Of a stretch of 64,000 nucleotides of DNA, positions 8,290 to 17,282 are shown piece after piece. The position numbers were made by a program, and so were the translations under genes. Numbering within the stretch: position 1 is the first letter of the stretch; each line of letters starts with the position of its first letter. The stretch spans positions 1 through 64,000 of the forward strand of contig CALJDU010000027.1 in the NCBI GenBank assembly GCA_938024995.1. Reading direction: 5' to 3'. This DNA is from an uncultured bacterium (GTDB lineage Bacteria > Myxococcota_A > Polyangia > Polyangiales > Houyiibacteriaceae). The notes beneath the pieces are model-generated. The model searched no databases. It worked only from the letters and a program-made list of their open reading frames with translations, and was not told the DNA's origin.

Positions 8290-9785
8290 TGGCCAACGGA
8301 CTGACGAGGCGCGCTCTTCTTCGCGGGCTCGGGGCGACCGCCGCGGTGCTCCCCGCGCTTGAGCTCACGGCGGAGTCGCGCGCGAGCGCGCAAGGCGGCG
8401 CCGAGCCGAAACGGTTCGTCGTGATGTACGGAGGGATCTCCGCCGGTCGTGACGGCAGCGGAGACACGCACCATCTGCTCCCAACGAGAACCGGTGCCGG
8501 CTACGACCTCCCGCGCTCGATGGCCCCACTGGGCACCGGGGCGATCACGTACGGGGAGCGCGAGCGCGGCTACGGTGTACAAGACGAGGTCTCGGTCGTC
8601 TCAGGCCTCAAGATCCCATGGGGGCCCGATGGCGCGATTCCGCCGGGCGGAAAGTCCGTTCACTTCCACTACAACACCGCGGAGCCGCAGATGTCGGGAG
8701 TGCGCCGCGGCCCCAACCGCAGCGCGGGCGAGGGCGGGACAAGTGTTGATCTCATCATCGCGGACGCGATCGGCGAGGGCACCATTCACCCTTCGCTGAG
8801 CTACCGCGTGCAGGCGGCGCGCTACATCACTGGGTCCAACTCGAGCGGCGGGGGGCTCGACGCGTTGTCGACGCGGCGCGCTGATGGAAGAACGCGCGGG
8901 ATCGACGCGGTCGTGAGCCCGCGATTGGCGTACGAGTCGCTCTTCTCGGGCTTTATCCCGCCGGACGACGGACGTGAGGAAGCGATCGCGCGCATGACCC
9001 AGCGCCGCGGGATCTTGTCGGCGCTTCGCACCCGAACGAGCTCGATTCGATCCCGGCTCGGGCGCTACGACCAGCTCCGGCTTGAGCAGCATTTCGATGA
9101 GCTGCGCGGGCTTGAGCGACGACTCGCGATGGTGCCGGAGCCTGGCACCGGCGCCTGTGTGGTGCCGACCACGCCCGGGACCGATCCCGCGATCGCCGAT
9201 GGGCACCGTACGCGGGAGAACGGGAACCTGCTCTATACGCCCGGGGTGGGTTACAGCCGCGAGACCCTGCGCGGGAACACGATGGTCGACCTCGCGAAGA
9301 TGGCGATGACCTGCGATCTGACGCGTTCTGTCGCGATGCGCATCTCGCTCGACCAGACCTTCATCAACGCACAAGACCCCGTCGGTGGCGCCAGCGATAT
9401 GCACGAGATGACCCACGGCGGCGCCACGCCTCAGGCGTTTCAAGACACGCTGGGGTGGCACGTCGCCTTCTTCGCGCGGATGGTCGCTGGCCTGCGCGAC
9501 ACGATGGCGCCAGACGGAAGCTCGCTGCTCGATCACACCAACGTCGTCCTCCTCTTCGAAGGCGGTTACGGGTTTGATCCCGAGAGCGGGAACTCGCAGA
9601 AGGCGCACAGCACCGAGAACATGGTGATGTTGGTCGGCGGTCGTCTCGGCGGGGTCAACGGAGGGCTGCACATTCGCGCGGTCGACATGCACCCCGCTCA
9701 AGTCTTTTCGAGCCTGCTCCCGGGGTACGGGCTGCCGTCGCGGCTCGGAGAAATGTCGGGGAGCGTCCCTGGCCTCGTCGGCTGA
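8289..9785 (+). CDS. DUF1552-family protein, Tat-exported
   Basis: The N-terminus TRRALLRGLGATAAVLP is a twin-arginine signal with a probable cleavage site near ASAQG. The rest (about 460 residues) matches the DUF1552 family that accompanies DUF1592 proteins. Recognisable blocks are FVVMYGGISAG, VHFHYNTAEPQ, the LRLEQHFDELRGLERRL helix and MHEMTHGG. The ATG at 8289 overlaps the upstream stop, so this start is preferred over the GTG three bases earlier. The pair probably acts together outside the cytoplasm. DUF1552/DUF1501 proteins are distantly sulfatase/phosphatase-like in fold, but no substrate is known. Confidence 0.85.
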   Translation: MANGLTRRALLRGLGATAAVLPALELTAESRASAQGGAEPKRFVVMYGGISAGRDGSGDTHHLLPTRTGAGYDLPRSMAPLGTGAITYGERERGYGVQDEVSVVSGLKIPWGPDGAIPPGGKSVHFHYNTAEPQMSGVRRGPNRSAGEGGTSVDLIIADAIGEGTIHPSLSYRVQAARYITGSNSSGGGLDALSTRRADGRTRGIDAVVSPRLAYESLFSGFIPPDDGREEAIARMTQRRGILSALRTRTSSIRSRLGRYDQLRLEQHFDELRGLERRLAMVPEPGTGACVVPTTPGTDPAIADGHRTRENGNLLYTPGVGYSRETLRGNTMVDLAKMAMTCDLTRSVAMRISLDQTFINAQDPVGGASDMHEMTHGGATPQAFQDTLGWHVAFFARMVAGLRDTMAPDGSSLLDHTNVVLLFEGGYGFDPESGNSQKAHSTENMVMLVGGRLGGVNGGLHIRAVDMHPAQVFSSLLPGYGLPSRLGEMSGSVPGLVG

Positions 9786-9806
9786 GCGTCGCGGTACGAT
9801 CCACCG

Positions 9807-10976
9807 GTGAGCCTCGCCTCTCTGATCGCGCCTCTCTCGGTGACCGCGTTCCTCAAGGAGCGCTACAGCCAGGCCGCGCTCGTCACGCGCGGGGCCGAAA
9901 CGCGCGACCCGGCGCGTGACCTCTACTGCGACGCGCGCTTCGCGAAGCGCGCGTTCCTCCGCGATGTCGACGCCGCGAGGCGAGGGCCCAACGGGCACGA
10001 GCAGTGGCGGATCGACTCAGCGCAGATCGACGCGGAGCTCGCGCGCGGTCACACCATCTGCGGCGACGTCAGCAGCGGTGCGCCGATCGCAGCCGCGCTG
10101 CGCGCGCTCTCCGCGGACCTCGGGACCGGACCGGGAGGATTCGCCAAGCTCTACGTCTCTCCGCGCGGGGCAGGGTTCGGGATGCATCTCGACCGCGACC
10201 ATGTCTTCGTCGTTCAGCTCGAGGGGGAGAAAAAATGGGAGTACTCCGAGACGCCCGCGATGCCTCACGCGGTGCGGAACGGTGTGCGGATCGACGGTCG
10301 CGCGACATACGCCGGAGGCTTCGCTGGCGTTCCGATGCCGGCGCGTGAGGTCTCCTTCGCGGAGGTCGTTCTTCGGCCCGGTGACGTTCTCTACCTTCCG
10401 CCGGGGACGTGGCATCAAGCGACCGCGGTCAGCGCGCGTGCCCTCGCGGTGAGCTTGAGCCCACCACGGGTGACGCCTTACGAGATCGTGATGCAGGTGC
10501 TCGATCAGCTGGCGCTGACGAACCCGGAGTGGCACCGCGACCTCGCGCCTGGGGCGACGCGACCCCGCGGGAAGGGCGTCTTTGAGGACGCGCTTGCGGA
10601 CGTGACGCGATCGATGACGAAGTCGCTCACCGACCTCGCCCCGTCGGTGCTCAGCCGCGCGCATCTGCTCGCGACCCTGTCCACGGCGAACGCGATCACC
10701 GAGCCGGCCGCCTCCACGCCGCTCACTGGGAACACGCTCTTGCGCGCGCGGGAACCGCTCGGCTTCCTGACGCTTCCGGACTCCATCGTCGTGTATGGCG
10801 CGGGTCGTGAAGTCGTGTTCCCGCTCGGCGCGCTTCGGTTCGTCCGCGCGCTGGTGTCGGCGGGGACGTTCTCGGTCGCGGAAGCCGAGCCATGGCACGC
10901 GCTGACCGGCGACGATCACCTCGCGCTCCTCGACGAGCTGCGCGCGGTCGGGCTCCTCGAGCTCGCGGGATGCTGA
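9807..10976 (+). CDS. JmjC/cupin-like 2-oxoglutarate oxygenase (ribosomal oxygenase type)
   Basis: The 389-residue protein carries the iron facial triad of the JmjC superfamily: H127 and D129 in GFGMHLDRDHVFVVQLEG and H203 in LPPGTWHQA. The segment EGEKKWEY between them is also typical of the bacterial YcfD/RoxA group, which hydroxylates an arginine of ribosomal protein L16. A C-terminal winged-helix-like part follows, also as in that group. The start is GTG, seven bases beyond TACGAT, so the transcript could be leaderless. The hydroxylase function is inferred from the motif; the substrate is uncertain because several myxobacterial cupin families share this triad. Confidence 0.72.
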   Translation: MSLASLIAPLSVTAFLKERYSQAALVTRGAETRDPARDLYCDARFAKRAFLRDVDAARRGPNGHEQWRIDSAQIDAELARGHTICGDVSSGAPIAAALRALSADLGTGPGGFAKLYVSPRGAGFGMHLDRDHVFVVQLEGEKKWEYSETPAMPHAVRNGVRIDGRATYAGGFAGVPMPAREVSFAEVVLRPGDVLYLPPGTWHQATAVSARALAVSLSPPRVTPYEIVMQVLDQLALTNPEWHRDLAPGATRPRGKGVFEDALADVTRSMTKSLTDLAPSVLSRAHLLATLSTANAITEPAASTPLTGNTLLRAREPLGFLTLPDSIVVYGAGREVVFPLGALRFVRALVSAGTFSVAEAEPWHALTGDDHLALLDELRAVGLLELAGC

Positions 10977-11079
10977 AAACGCGCGGCCGCGATTCGCGCG
11001 CCGCGGTCAAAGGACACGAAGCGAAAGCGGACCGCGTTCCACATCGGATAGAGCGCGTGTTTCAGCTTCCGCTAGCCTG

Positions 11080-12945
11080 CTAGTTAGAGTGGCCTTGGCC
11101 AAAGACGGGGCTCGACCACGCCATTTCGCCATCGGTCTGCGTGACCCGGGCGTAGGCGAACGAGAAGCGCGCGCTGACGCGCAGCTCGCCTTCGCGCGCA
11201 TCGATCCGCCGTGAATGAACCACGCCGCGCTCGGTGATCAGCTCGATCGTTTCGATCACGTCTTCGCCGACGCTGCAGATCACGAACTCGGCTTCGTCTT
11301 CGCTGAGGGTCGACCCCATCGGCGCGCCGTTGGCCCGTACGTCCAACAAGATCTTCGCGCCGCTGGTGGCGTAACACCGGCGCGCCATCAGCGCGTCGAA
11401 GACGGCCTCACGCGTCAGCTCGCTCGCTTGCACGCCCGTGAGGCCGGTCCGAAAAGGGTCGCGCTTCCGCGCTTCGCCATGATGAAAGAGAAGACCATGG
11501 CTGTCTGATGATCCCGTGAACCCGAAGCGGTGACCCTTCTTGAGCATCACGTCGACCATCTGATCGCGGAGCTCACCGCGCTGTCCAAGCGGATGGTCCG
11601 CGTGCTCGTAGCAACCGTGGCAGGAACAGATCTCCCACACTGGCTGACCCGGGCCGTGACCGTCTTCGTCGCATCCAGTCCACCCGATGTGGTGCGGAGA
11701 CGTGAACCCGCCCAGCGCCGCGATCTGCTCCACGATGTCACGCCCGACCGGAACGTCGTCTCGCGACAGGAGCGGTTTGTCGCGCTCCCGAAAGTAGACG
11801 CACTTGTGCCCCGGTCCGGGGAAGCGCCGGCCGGTCCATTCATACGCGATCATCGTCGCGAAGCGGCCAGGCGCGTGGTGGAGGTCGGCGACGTCTTTGA
11901 GGTACTCCCATTCACCTGGGCTCGTGCGCTTGCCGATGAAGGACTCATGGTCCGTGAGCGCGACGAAGTCGTCCGCGTATTGGTAACGCGCACGGAGGTA
12001 GGGTTCATCTGCGCATCCGATACCGTCAGAGTGTGCGCTGTGCTGCTGGATGTCGCCGAAGTACGTGTGCATCCCGTAGGCCCGCGCGGGATCGCGGTCA
12101 CGCGGAGCGCGGATGACGTGAGCGGCGTGATGCTGGACCGTCGCGCGCCGCAGAGCTGGAGCGCCACCGGTCGGAAGCGGCATGACGTCTAGCTCGATCG
12201 CGCGTCGACCTCGCCGCGCGACGACGACTCCCGCGTCGATGCGCGCCGCGACGATTCGGCGCCCACGCGATCCCCATTCACCGTCGCTCAGCTCTTGCCG
12301 CTCGGTGAAGCCGTCGGCGTTCAGGTCTTGGCGCCAGTAGTTGTGGGAACCGCGCCCGAAGAGCGCGAGCGCGCCTTCGTGGAGGACGAGGGAAGGGAAC
12401 TCGAAGGACTGCTCAACGCCGGCGAGATCCCGATCCCGTTCACGCATCACGGCGGCGGGTTCGTACACGTCGCCGTCCGCGGAGACGTAGCGAAGCGCGA
12501 TCCACTTCGCGACGTCTGGCGCGCTCGTGTCTTCGCGAACGTCGTGATGAAACGCGACCCACGCACCGTCGGCGTCATGCACAACGGCCGGGCACGCCGC
12601 GATCCCGTTCGCCTTGTAGACGAGGGTCCGCTCGCCGAAGAACGTGAGCCAAACCGCGGACGTCCCGTGCGCGTGCTCGATAGAGACCTCCGCCGCGCCG
12701 AATCGCGCGCGGTGCTGTTCGCGCGGGTCGTCGGTCGGGTAGCCCAGCGCGTCCACATCGCGGATCGTGCGCTCTTCGCCGACCGCGCGGAGCGAGGAGA
12801 GCGCGCCGTCCGGAGACACGCGCGCTTCCCACATTTGCTCGGTTTCGCCCCGCCACGCGATGACCCTGAGCAAGGCGCCGCCCGCGTCGTCTTCAACGAG
12901 TCTCGGCGCTCTCAAGTAGCGCGTGTCTTCCTGCGCGATCTGCAT
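11080..12945 (-). CDS. DUF3604-family protein with PHP-like metallohydrolase domain
   Basis: The 621-residue protein has an N-terminal beta-rich half with propeller-like strands (about 1-285). A PHP-type metal domain follows, opening with YFGDIQQHSAHSDG (D298, H302, H305, D307), then ALTDHESF (331-333), IAYEWTG, SPHHIGW and GSSDSHG. These are the metal ligands of the DUF3604 family, whose members are cytosolic or secreted and of unknown substrate. No signal peptide is seen. It is divergent from moaB and separated from it by 94 bases that hold an inverted repeat. The phosphoesterase activity is an inference from the PHP fold. Confidence 0.8.
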   Translation of the reverse strand: MQIAQEDTRYLRAPRLVEDDAGGALLRVIAWRGETEQMWEARVSPDGALSSLRAVGEERTIRDVDALGYPTDDPREQHRARFGAAEVSIEHAHGTSAVWLTFFGERTLVYKANGIAACPAVVHDADGAWVAFHHDVREDTSAPDVAKWIALRYVSADGDVYEPAAVMRERDRDLAGVEQSFEFPSLVLHEGALALFGRGSHNYWRQDLNADGFTERQELSDGEWGSRGRRIVAARIDAGVVVARRGRRAIELDVMPLPTGGAPALRRATVQHHAAHVIRAPRDRDPARAYGMHTYFGDIQQHSAHSDGIGCADEPYLRARYQYADDFVALTDHESFIGKRTSPGEWEYLKDVADLHHAPGRFATMIAYEWTGRRFPGPGHKCVYFRERDKPLLSRDDVPVGRDIVEQIAALGGFTSPHHIGWTGCDEDGHGPGQPVWEICSCHGCYEHADHPLGQRGELRDQMVDVMLKKGHRFGFTGSSDSHGLLFHHGEARKRDPFRTGLTGVQASELTREAVFDALMARRCYATSGAKILLDVRANGAPMGSTLSEDEAEFVICSVGEDVIETIELITERGVVHSRRIDAREGELRVSARFSFAYARVTQTDGEMAWSSPVFGQGHSN

Positions 12946-12965
12946 GACTCGTTATGCGCCGAAGC

Positions 12966-12998
12966 GATCACGCAAACAACCCGGTGGCACGCGTGATC
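12966..12998. promoter_or_regulatory. Inverted repeat in the divergent DUF3604/moaB intergenic region
   Basis: GATCACGC (12966-12973) and GCGTGATC (12991-12998) are perfect inverted arms separated by 17 bases, midway between the divergent starts at 12945 and 13040. The spacing suits a dimeric regulator contacting two helical turns, or a hairpin in the moaB leader. No regulator gene is adjacent. Confidence 0.35.
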
Positions 12999-13039
12999 CC
13001 GGTCTCCCCTCAGGCGCGGTGACGTGCTAACGCGGGTTC

Positions 13040-13567
13040 ATGCCGATCGATGAGAGCCGCACCTTCGTTCCTTTGTCACTCGTGATCCTCACGGTATCGG
13101 ACACGAGAACCGAGGCCGACGATCGCTCCGGCGACATCCTCGTCGCGCGCGCTTCCGCGGCCGGGCATCGGGTCCTCGAGAAGCGGATCGTGAAGGACGA
13201 TCTCGATGACTTGGTCGCGACGCTCAAGACACTGACGACGCGGTCAGACGTCGACGTGGTCATCACCACCGGAGGCACTGGCGTGACCGGGCGCGACATC
13301 ACGCCGGAGGCGTTCGCGGCGGTCTACGAGAAACACATCCCCGGTTTCGGCGAGCTCTTTCGAATGTTGAGCTTTCAGAAGATCGGGAGCTCTACGGTGC
13401 AGTCGCGGGCGACCGCGGGCGTGGCGAGCGGGACGTACATGTTCGCGCTTCCGGGCTCGACCGGTGCGGTGAAGGACGCGTGGGACGATATCTTGTTGGC
13501 TCAGCTCGACAGTCGTCACTTGCCTTGCAACTTCGCGACGCTCTTGCCGCGTCTACGAGAGCGATAG
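13040..13567 (+). CDS. moaB: Molybdenum cofactor biosynthesis protein B
   Basis: The 175-residue protein is a typical MoaB/Mog fold, which binds molybdopterin and in some organisms adenylylates it during molybdenum cofactor synthesis. Diagnostic segments are LTVSDTRT, the motif TTGGTGVTGRDITPE (about 76-91) and FALPGSTGAVKDAWDD near the C-terminus. The length matches MoaB. It stands alone; no other moa or moe gene is in the window, so the rest of the pathway must lie elsewhere. The ATG is the first in the frame. Confidence 0.92.
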   Translation: MPIDESRTFVPLSLVILTVSDTRTEADDRSGDILVARASAAGHRVLEKRIVKDDLDDLVATLKTLTTRSDVDVVITTGGTGVTGRDITPEAFAAVYEKHIPGFGELFRMLSFQKIGSSTVQSRATAGVASGTYMFALPGSTGAVKDAWDDILLAQLDSRHLPCNFATLLPRLRER

Positions 13568-13575
13568 CGTGAAGA

Positions 13576-13604
13576 TTGTCCGCCCGCGTGGATGGGAGTA
13601 TCCT
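13576..13604 (+). promoter_or_regulatory. Sigma70-type promoter, possibly leaderless, for the zinc-ribbon/radical SAM pair
   Basis: TTGTCC (13576-13581) and TATCCT (13599-13604) are separated by 17 bases. The expected transcription start lies near 13611, within a few bases of the ATG at 13613, so the message would have little or no leader. This supports the ATG at 13613 over the ATG at 13592 (which lies inside the promoter) and suggests that the two-gene unit is expressed separately from moaB. Confidence 0.5.
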
Positions 13605-13612
13605 CTGCGACC

Positions 13613-14092
13613 ATGACGCTCTCTCTCTGTCCTTCCTGTGGTCAACACATCCCGCTCGCTTCGCGCGATTCCAGCTGTCCCCGATGCGTCTCAAAGAAGC
13701 CGGCTGGACGGGTCTCGAACCTCGGTGTTCGCGGCGGCCTCTTGGCCGGACTCCTCGCGGTCAGCGCGTGCGGTGCCGACGCCGCCGAGGCGCCCGAAGC
13801 AGAGGCCAACCAGACAGGCTCCGAGGTGGTGACCAACGCGGAAGCGGTCGTCGAAGCCGCCCCGGAAGAGGTGACAGAAGCGGCGCAGAACATCGGCAGC
13901 GAGGCGACCGCCGTCGCTGAAGAAGGGGTCGCGGCCGCAGAGGACGGCGTAGAGGACGGCGCTGCCGAGGCAGCGGGGGCTGGGGAAGAGACGACCGAGG
14001 AAGCGTCCGATACCGCCACGAATGTCGTGGAGCAGACGCCGGTGATGCCGGCGCGCCCGCGCTACGGCGGACCTTCCTTCCGTCGCGACTGA
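13613..14092 (+). CDS. Zinc-ribbon peptide with internal lipobox-like segment, partner of the radical SAM gene
   Basis: The 159-residue product opens with two CxxC pairs (C6, C9, C22 and C25: LCPSCGQ and CPRC), a rubredoxin-like zinc ribbon. A hydrophobic run (about 37-52) follows and ends in VSACG (Cys53), which resembles a lipobox. Then comes about 85 residues of Ala/Glu-rich, low-complexity helix and a basic/aromatic tail, PARPRYGGPSFRRD. The stop is ten bases from the radical SAM start, so the two are very likely co-transcribed. It could be a substrate, a lipoprotein with a zinc-binding n-region, or an unrelated envelope protein. No characterised homologue is recognised. Confidence 0.6.
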   Translation: MTLSLCPSCGQHIPLASRDSSCPRCVSKKPAGRVSNLGVRGGLLAGLLAVSACGADAAEAPEAEANQTGSEVVTNAEAVVEAAPEEVTEAAQNIGSEATAVAEEGVAAAEDGVEDGAAEAAGAGEETTEEASDTATNVVEQTPVMPARPRYGGPSFRRD

Positions 14093-14102
14093 TCGTCTTC
14101 GC

Positions 14103-15410
14103 TTGAGTCTAAATCGCGAGGACAATCGCGAGTTCGCGCGTTCGGGCGGGACCTCGCGTCTCAAGTATTGCGTCTGGGAGATCACGCTCAAGTGCGACCT
14201 GGGCTGCAAGCACTGTGGTTCGCGCGCGGGGAAGGCGCGCGAGACCGAACTCTCGACTGACGAGTGCCTCGATGTCGTCGCGCAGATGGCGGACCTCGGC
14301 TTTCAGGAGGTCACGCTCATCGGTGGTGAGGCGTACCTCCGCGAAGATTGGGACGTCATCGCGAAGGCGATCACGGACGCCGGCATGTTCTGCACCATCA
14401 CGACGGGCGGGCGCGGGTTCAACGAAGAGCGCATCGCGCGGGCGGTCGCTGCAGGTGTCGATGGCGTCACGGTCTCGATCGACGGTCTCGAGGCGACGCA
14501 CAACGCGCAGCGCGGGACCAAAGACGCGTACCGACGCGCGGTCCAGACGGCAGAGCGCGTCGCGGCGTCGTCCATGCACCTTGGCGCGAACACGCAGATC
14601 AATCGCCTCTCGCTCCCCGAGCTGGCGGGCGTCGCGGACCTGCTGATCGCGCTCGGGGTGGAGGCGTGGCAGGTCCAGCTGACGGTTCCGATGGGCAACG
14701 CCGCGGATCGCCCCGAGCTCTTGCTTCAGCCGCACGAGATGCTTGAGCTCTTCCCGCTCCTCGCGTGGCTAAAGACAGAGCGACTGACTCCCAACGGGAT
14801 CGAGTTCTTTCCCGGAAACAACATCGGCTACTTCAGCGCTTATGAACCGCTCATTCGCTACGGCGGCCAGTCCGGAACGCACTTCGGCGGATGCCAAGCG
14901 GGAACCTCGTGCATCGGTGTGGAGTCCGATGGGAAGATCAAAGGTTGCCCCTCGCTCCCTTCGGATGAATGGACGGGCGGGCTCTCGACGGACTCGCGTC
15001 TCCGAGACGTGCTCCAGACCGATGAGCTCACGCGACTCGGCAAGCGAACGCGTGAGGACCTCTGGGGCTTCTGCGGGACGTGCGAGTACGGCGACGTTTG
15101 TAAAGCCGGCTGCACCTGGACCGCGCAGACGATCATGGGTCGGCCGGGCAACAACCCCTACTGCATCCACCGCGCGCTCGCGTACGAGGAGCAGGGGCTC
15201 CGTGAAGAGCTGCGGCGAGTCGAAGCCGCGCCCGGGGTGCCGTTCGATCACGGGCGCTTTGAGACGATCCTGGTCCCGCTCGACGACGACGCGCAGCGCG
15301 CCTCGACGATCGCCGGCTTTCCGCTGGAGACCGTGACGACGTTGACGCGAAAGAGCGCGGGGTTGCTCGATCGCGAAGAGCGGAAGAACCGACTCCGCGT
15401 CATCGACTGA
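14103..15410 (+). CDS. Radical SAM/SPASM domain protein, putative peptide maturase
   Basis: The 435-residue enzyme has the radical SAM cluster motif CxxxCxxC at C31, C35 and C38 (KCDLGCKHC), a GGE motif (LIGGEAYL), and the SPASM region with GGCQAGTSC, GCPSL and a closing CGTCEYGDVCKAGC cluster for auxiliary iron-sulfur centres. SPASM proteins commonly modify ribosomally made peptides or enzyme side chains. The start is a TTG at 14103; an in-frame stop at 14043 rules out anything much longer. It immediately follows the zinc-ribbon peptide, its most likely partner. No transporter or protease is adjacent. The substrate is unknown. Confidence 0.8.
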   Translation: MSLNREDNREFARSGGTSRLKYCVWEITLKCDLGCKHCGSRAGKARETELSTDECLDVVAQMADLGFQEVTLIGGEAYLREDWDVIAKAITDAGMFCTITTGGRGFNEERIARAVAAGVDGVTVSIDGLEATHNAQRGTKDAYRRAVQTAERVAASSMHLGANTQINRLSLPELAGVADLLIALGVEAWQVQLTVPMGNAADRPELLLQPHEMLELFPLLAWLKTERLTPNGIEFFPGNNIGYFSAYEPLIRYGGQSGTHFGGCQAGTSCIGVESDGKIKGCPSLPSDEWTGGLSTDSRLRDVLQTDELTRLGKRTREDLWGFCGTCEYGDVCKAGCTWTAQTIMGRPGNNPYCIHRALAYEEQGLREELRRVEAAPGVPFDHGRFETILVPLDDDAQRASTIAGFPLETVTTLTRKSAGLLDREERKNRLRVID

Positions 15411-15421
15411 TCGACTGAGCT

Positions 15422-16804
15422 CTACTCCTCGACCGAGATGAAGAGACCGCCCCATTGGCCTTCATCGCGCTGTCTCGCGTCTCGGATCTCAGCGTGCGGA
15501 AACGCCGCCGCGAGCTTTTCGCACATCGCGGGCGTGAGGAAACAGGACGTGAGATCGAGGTGCTTGAGGTTGGGGAGCGCGTCCGCGTGTTCGACGAGCG
15601 CGCTGGCGCCGGCGTCGGTCAACGTTCCGAGCGCGAAGCTCAACGCGGTGAGCCTCCCCGCCTCTTGGATGGCGACAAGCGCGGTCGCGACCTGGTCGCT
15701 CACGTCGCAGTTCTCGACGCCGAGGTTCGTAAGATCCGGGAACACGCGGAAGAGCGGCGCGAGCGAGCTCGGGCTGAACCCGCCGACCCCTGCGTAGAAA
15801 GAGAGTCTCTTCAACTGTTTCGCGTCGCTGCTCTCGAGGCGGGAGAGAAAGCGCTCCGCGTCGAGCTCCAAGGACTCCATCTCGAACGCGAGGAGCGCGT
15901 TCCCATGCAAACGCTCGAAGCGCACGTCACTCGCGCGTATGCGTAGCCCGACAAGCTCCGGATAGGCGTCCAAGAGGGGCTGAACGTCGCACTCCGCGGT
16001 CCAGCTGAGCTCCGAGTCTTCCCCGGTGTAGTCGCCGATGTGGAGGACCTCGAGGTTCGGGAGCGCGGCCTCGACGATCGCGGTGATCGCGGGTTGGTAA
16101 TCGTAGGTGACGTCGCCCGTTTCGGACCACCAGGGTCCAAGCGTGAGCGACTCGATCTCGTCCCGTCGAGAGGAGGAGAGCAAGGCGTTGAGAAGCTCGT
16201 CGCCAGTGGGCTCGATGCGTTCGATTCCTTCCCGCGGTCGTACGTACCAGGCGTGGTGCAGGTCGTACTCTTCCTCGCATATGACCCCCTCGGCGATCCA
16301 CGCGACGATGGCGTCCTCGATCTCCTCGGGCGTCTCCGGGGGCGGGTGCTTTCGGGGAGCGCGTGGAGCGCCCGAGTACGCTCGGTGCTGCGTGGGCGTG
16401 CCGCGGTGCATCGGGTAACCGTTTTGCACCGCGAGGTCGGCGAAGTCGGTCAGACCTGTCTCACCGTGTGCTTCTTCGAGCGCGTCTTCCCATTCGGCGA
16501 GGGTCTTGGCGAGATGAGAACCGAGCGTCCGCTGAACCTCTTGCTGATCGGGCGGGCTGAGAATCAAACCAAAGAGCATCGTGGTGCGCTCACGATGAAG
16601 ATGACCGGCGCCGTTAAGGAGCACCGTGAGCGGGATCTGCCAACCCGCTGCGCGTACGTCGTGATGCGCGACCGCGCGCTCGTTGACGTGGTTCCACAGC
16701 CAGCGAACGTTGTCCGAGAGGTCGTCCGCAGGTGGCGTCGGCGCGTTCCGTCGCGGAGCGCTGGGCGGCGAGAAGAAGTCGTTGAGCCAGGAGAAGAGCG
16801 ACAC
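15422..16804 (-). CDS. Leucine-rich-repeat protein, STM4015-like
   Basis: The 460-residue protein has a unique N-terminal part with no membrane segment. Residues about 205-440 are a series of leucine-rich-repeat-like units. Examples are LEVLHIGDYTGEDSELSWT, LVGLRIRAS, FEMESLELD, LKRLSFYAG, LTNLGVENC, LTALSFALGTLTDAG and LKHLDLTSCFLTP. The HIGDYTGEDSELSW block is like that of the STM4015 family found in Salmonella and many soil bacteria, whose role is unknown. It is convergent with the radical SAM gene, with twelve bases between the stops. A protein-binding role is plausible but unproven. Confidence 0.65.
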   Translation of the reverse strand: MSLFSWLNDFFSPPSAPRRNAPTPPADDLSDNVRWLWNHVNERAVAHHDVRAAGWQIPLTVLLNGAGHLHRERTTMLFGLILSPPDQQEVQRTLGSHLAKTLAEWEDALEEAHGETGLTDFADLAVQNGYPMHRGTPTQHRAYSGAPRAPRKHPPPETPEEIEDAIVAWIAEGVICEEEYDLHHAWYVRPREGIERIEPTGDELLNALLSSSRRDEIESLTLGPWWSETGDVTYDYQPAITAIVEAALPNLEVLHIGDYTGEDSELSWTAECDVQPLLDAYPELVGLRIRASDVRFERLHGNALLAFEMESLELDAERFLSRLESSDAKQLKRLSFYAGVGGFSPSSLAPLFRVFPDLTNLGVENCDVSDQVATALVAIQEAGRLTALSFALGTLTDAGASALVEHADALPNLKHLDLTSCFLTPAMCEKLAAAFPHAEIRDARQRDEGQWGGLFISVEE

Positions 16805-16841
16805 ACGCGACGCTATCCGGAAGCCTGGCGCGCGAGAAGCG

Positions 16842-17282
16842 TCAGGAACCGCCGCGCTCGATCCACGCCGCGATGCAGGAGATCTCGTCGTTCGTCAGCC
16901 CGCCCTCGCGCGGCATCTGCTCGCCACAGTCGCCGTGGAGGCCGAGGATCTTCTGGATCATGAAGCTCCCGCGCGCGGAACCGCGGACGATTAGGCGTCG
17001 GTCCTCGCAGCCCGGGTAATCCGAGTTTCGTGACTCGATACGCTCGAAGACACCTTCGGTGACAAGATCAAGATCCGCTTCAGGCGCGTCCGCGTCGTGA
17101 CAGAGACCGGAGCCACAGTGCACCTCGAAGATATCGCGCTCGACGTTGACCGAATCCGCGCACGCGAACATCGATCCATCGGGAACGAGATTGGTGTCTG
17201 GAGCGGCGCTGTCATCGTCGCCGCAGCCCGCGCAGATGACGAGCGAGACGACGAGTGAGCTCAGGGCGCGACGAAGGTGCAT
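16842..17282 (-). CDS. Lipoprotein with c-type-heme-like CxxxxCH motif
   Basis: The 146-residue product has a lipobox ending in AGC (about residue 19), then acidic residues. CGSGLCH occurs in HCGSGLCHDADAPEADLDL, a spacing seen in planctomycete-type cytochrome proteins of myxobacteria. GEQMPREGGLTNDEISCIAAWI provides a possible Met axial ligand. It overlaps the upstream gene by 22 bases, so the two are translationally coupled. It is probably an envelope electron-transfer protein or a structural relative that no longer binds heme; the CxxxxCH spacing makes covalent attachment uncertain. Confidence 0.65.
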   Translation of the reverse strand: MHLRRALSSLVVSLVICAGCGDDDSAAPDTNLVPDGSMFACADSVNVERDIFEVHCGSGLCHDADAPEADLDLVTEGVFERIESRNSDYPGCEDRRLIVRGSARGSFMIQKILGLHGDCGEQMPREGGLTNDEISCIAAWIERGGS

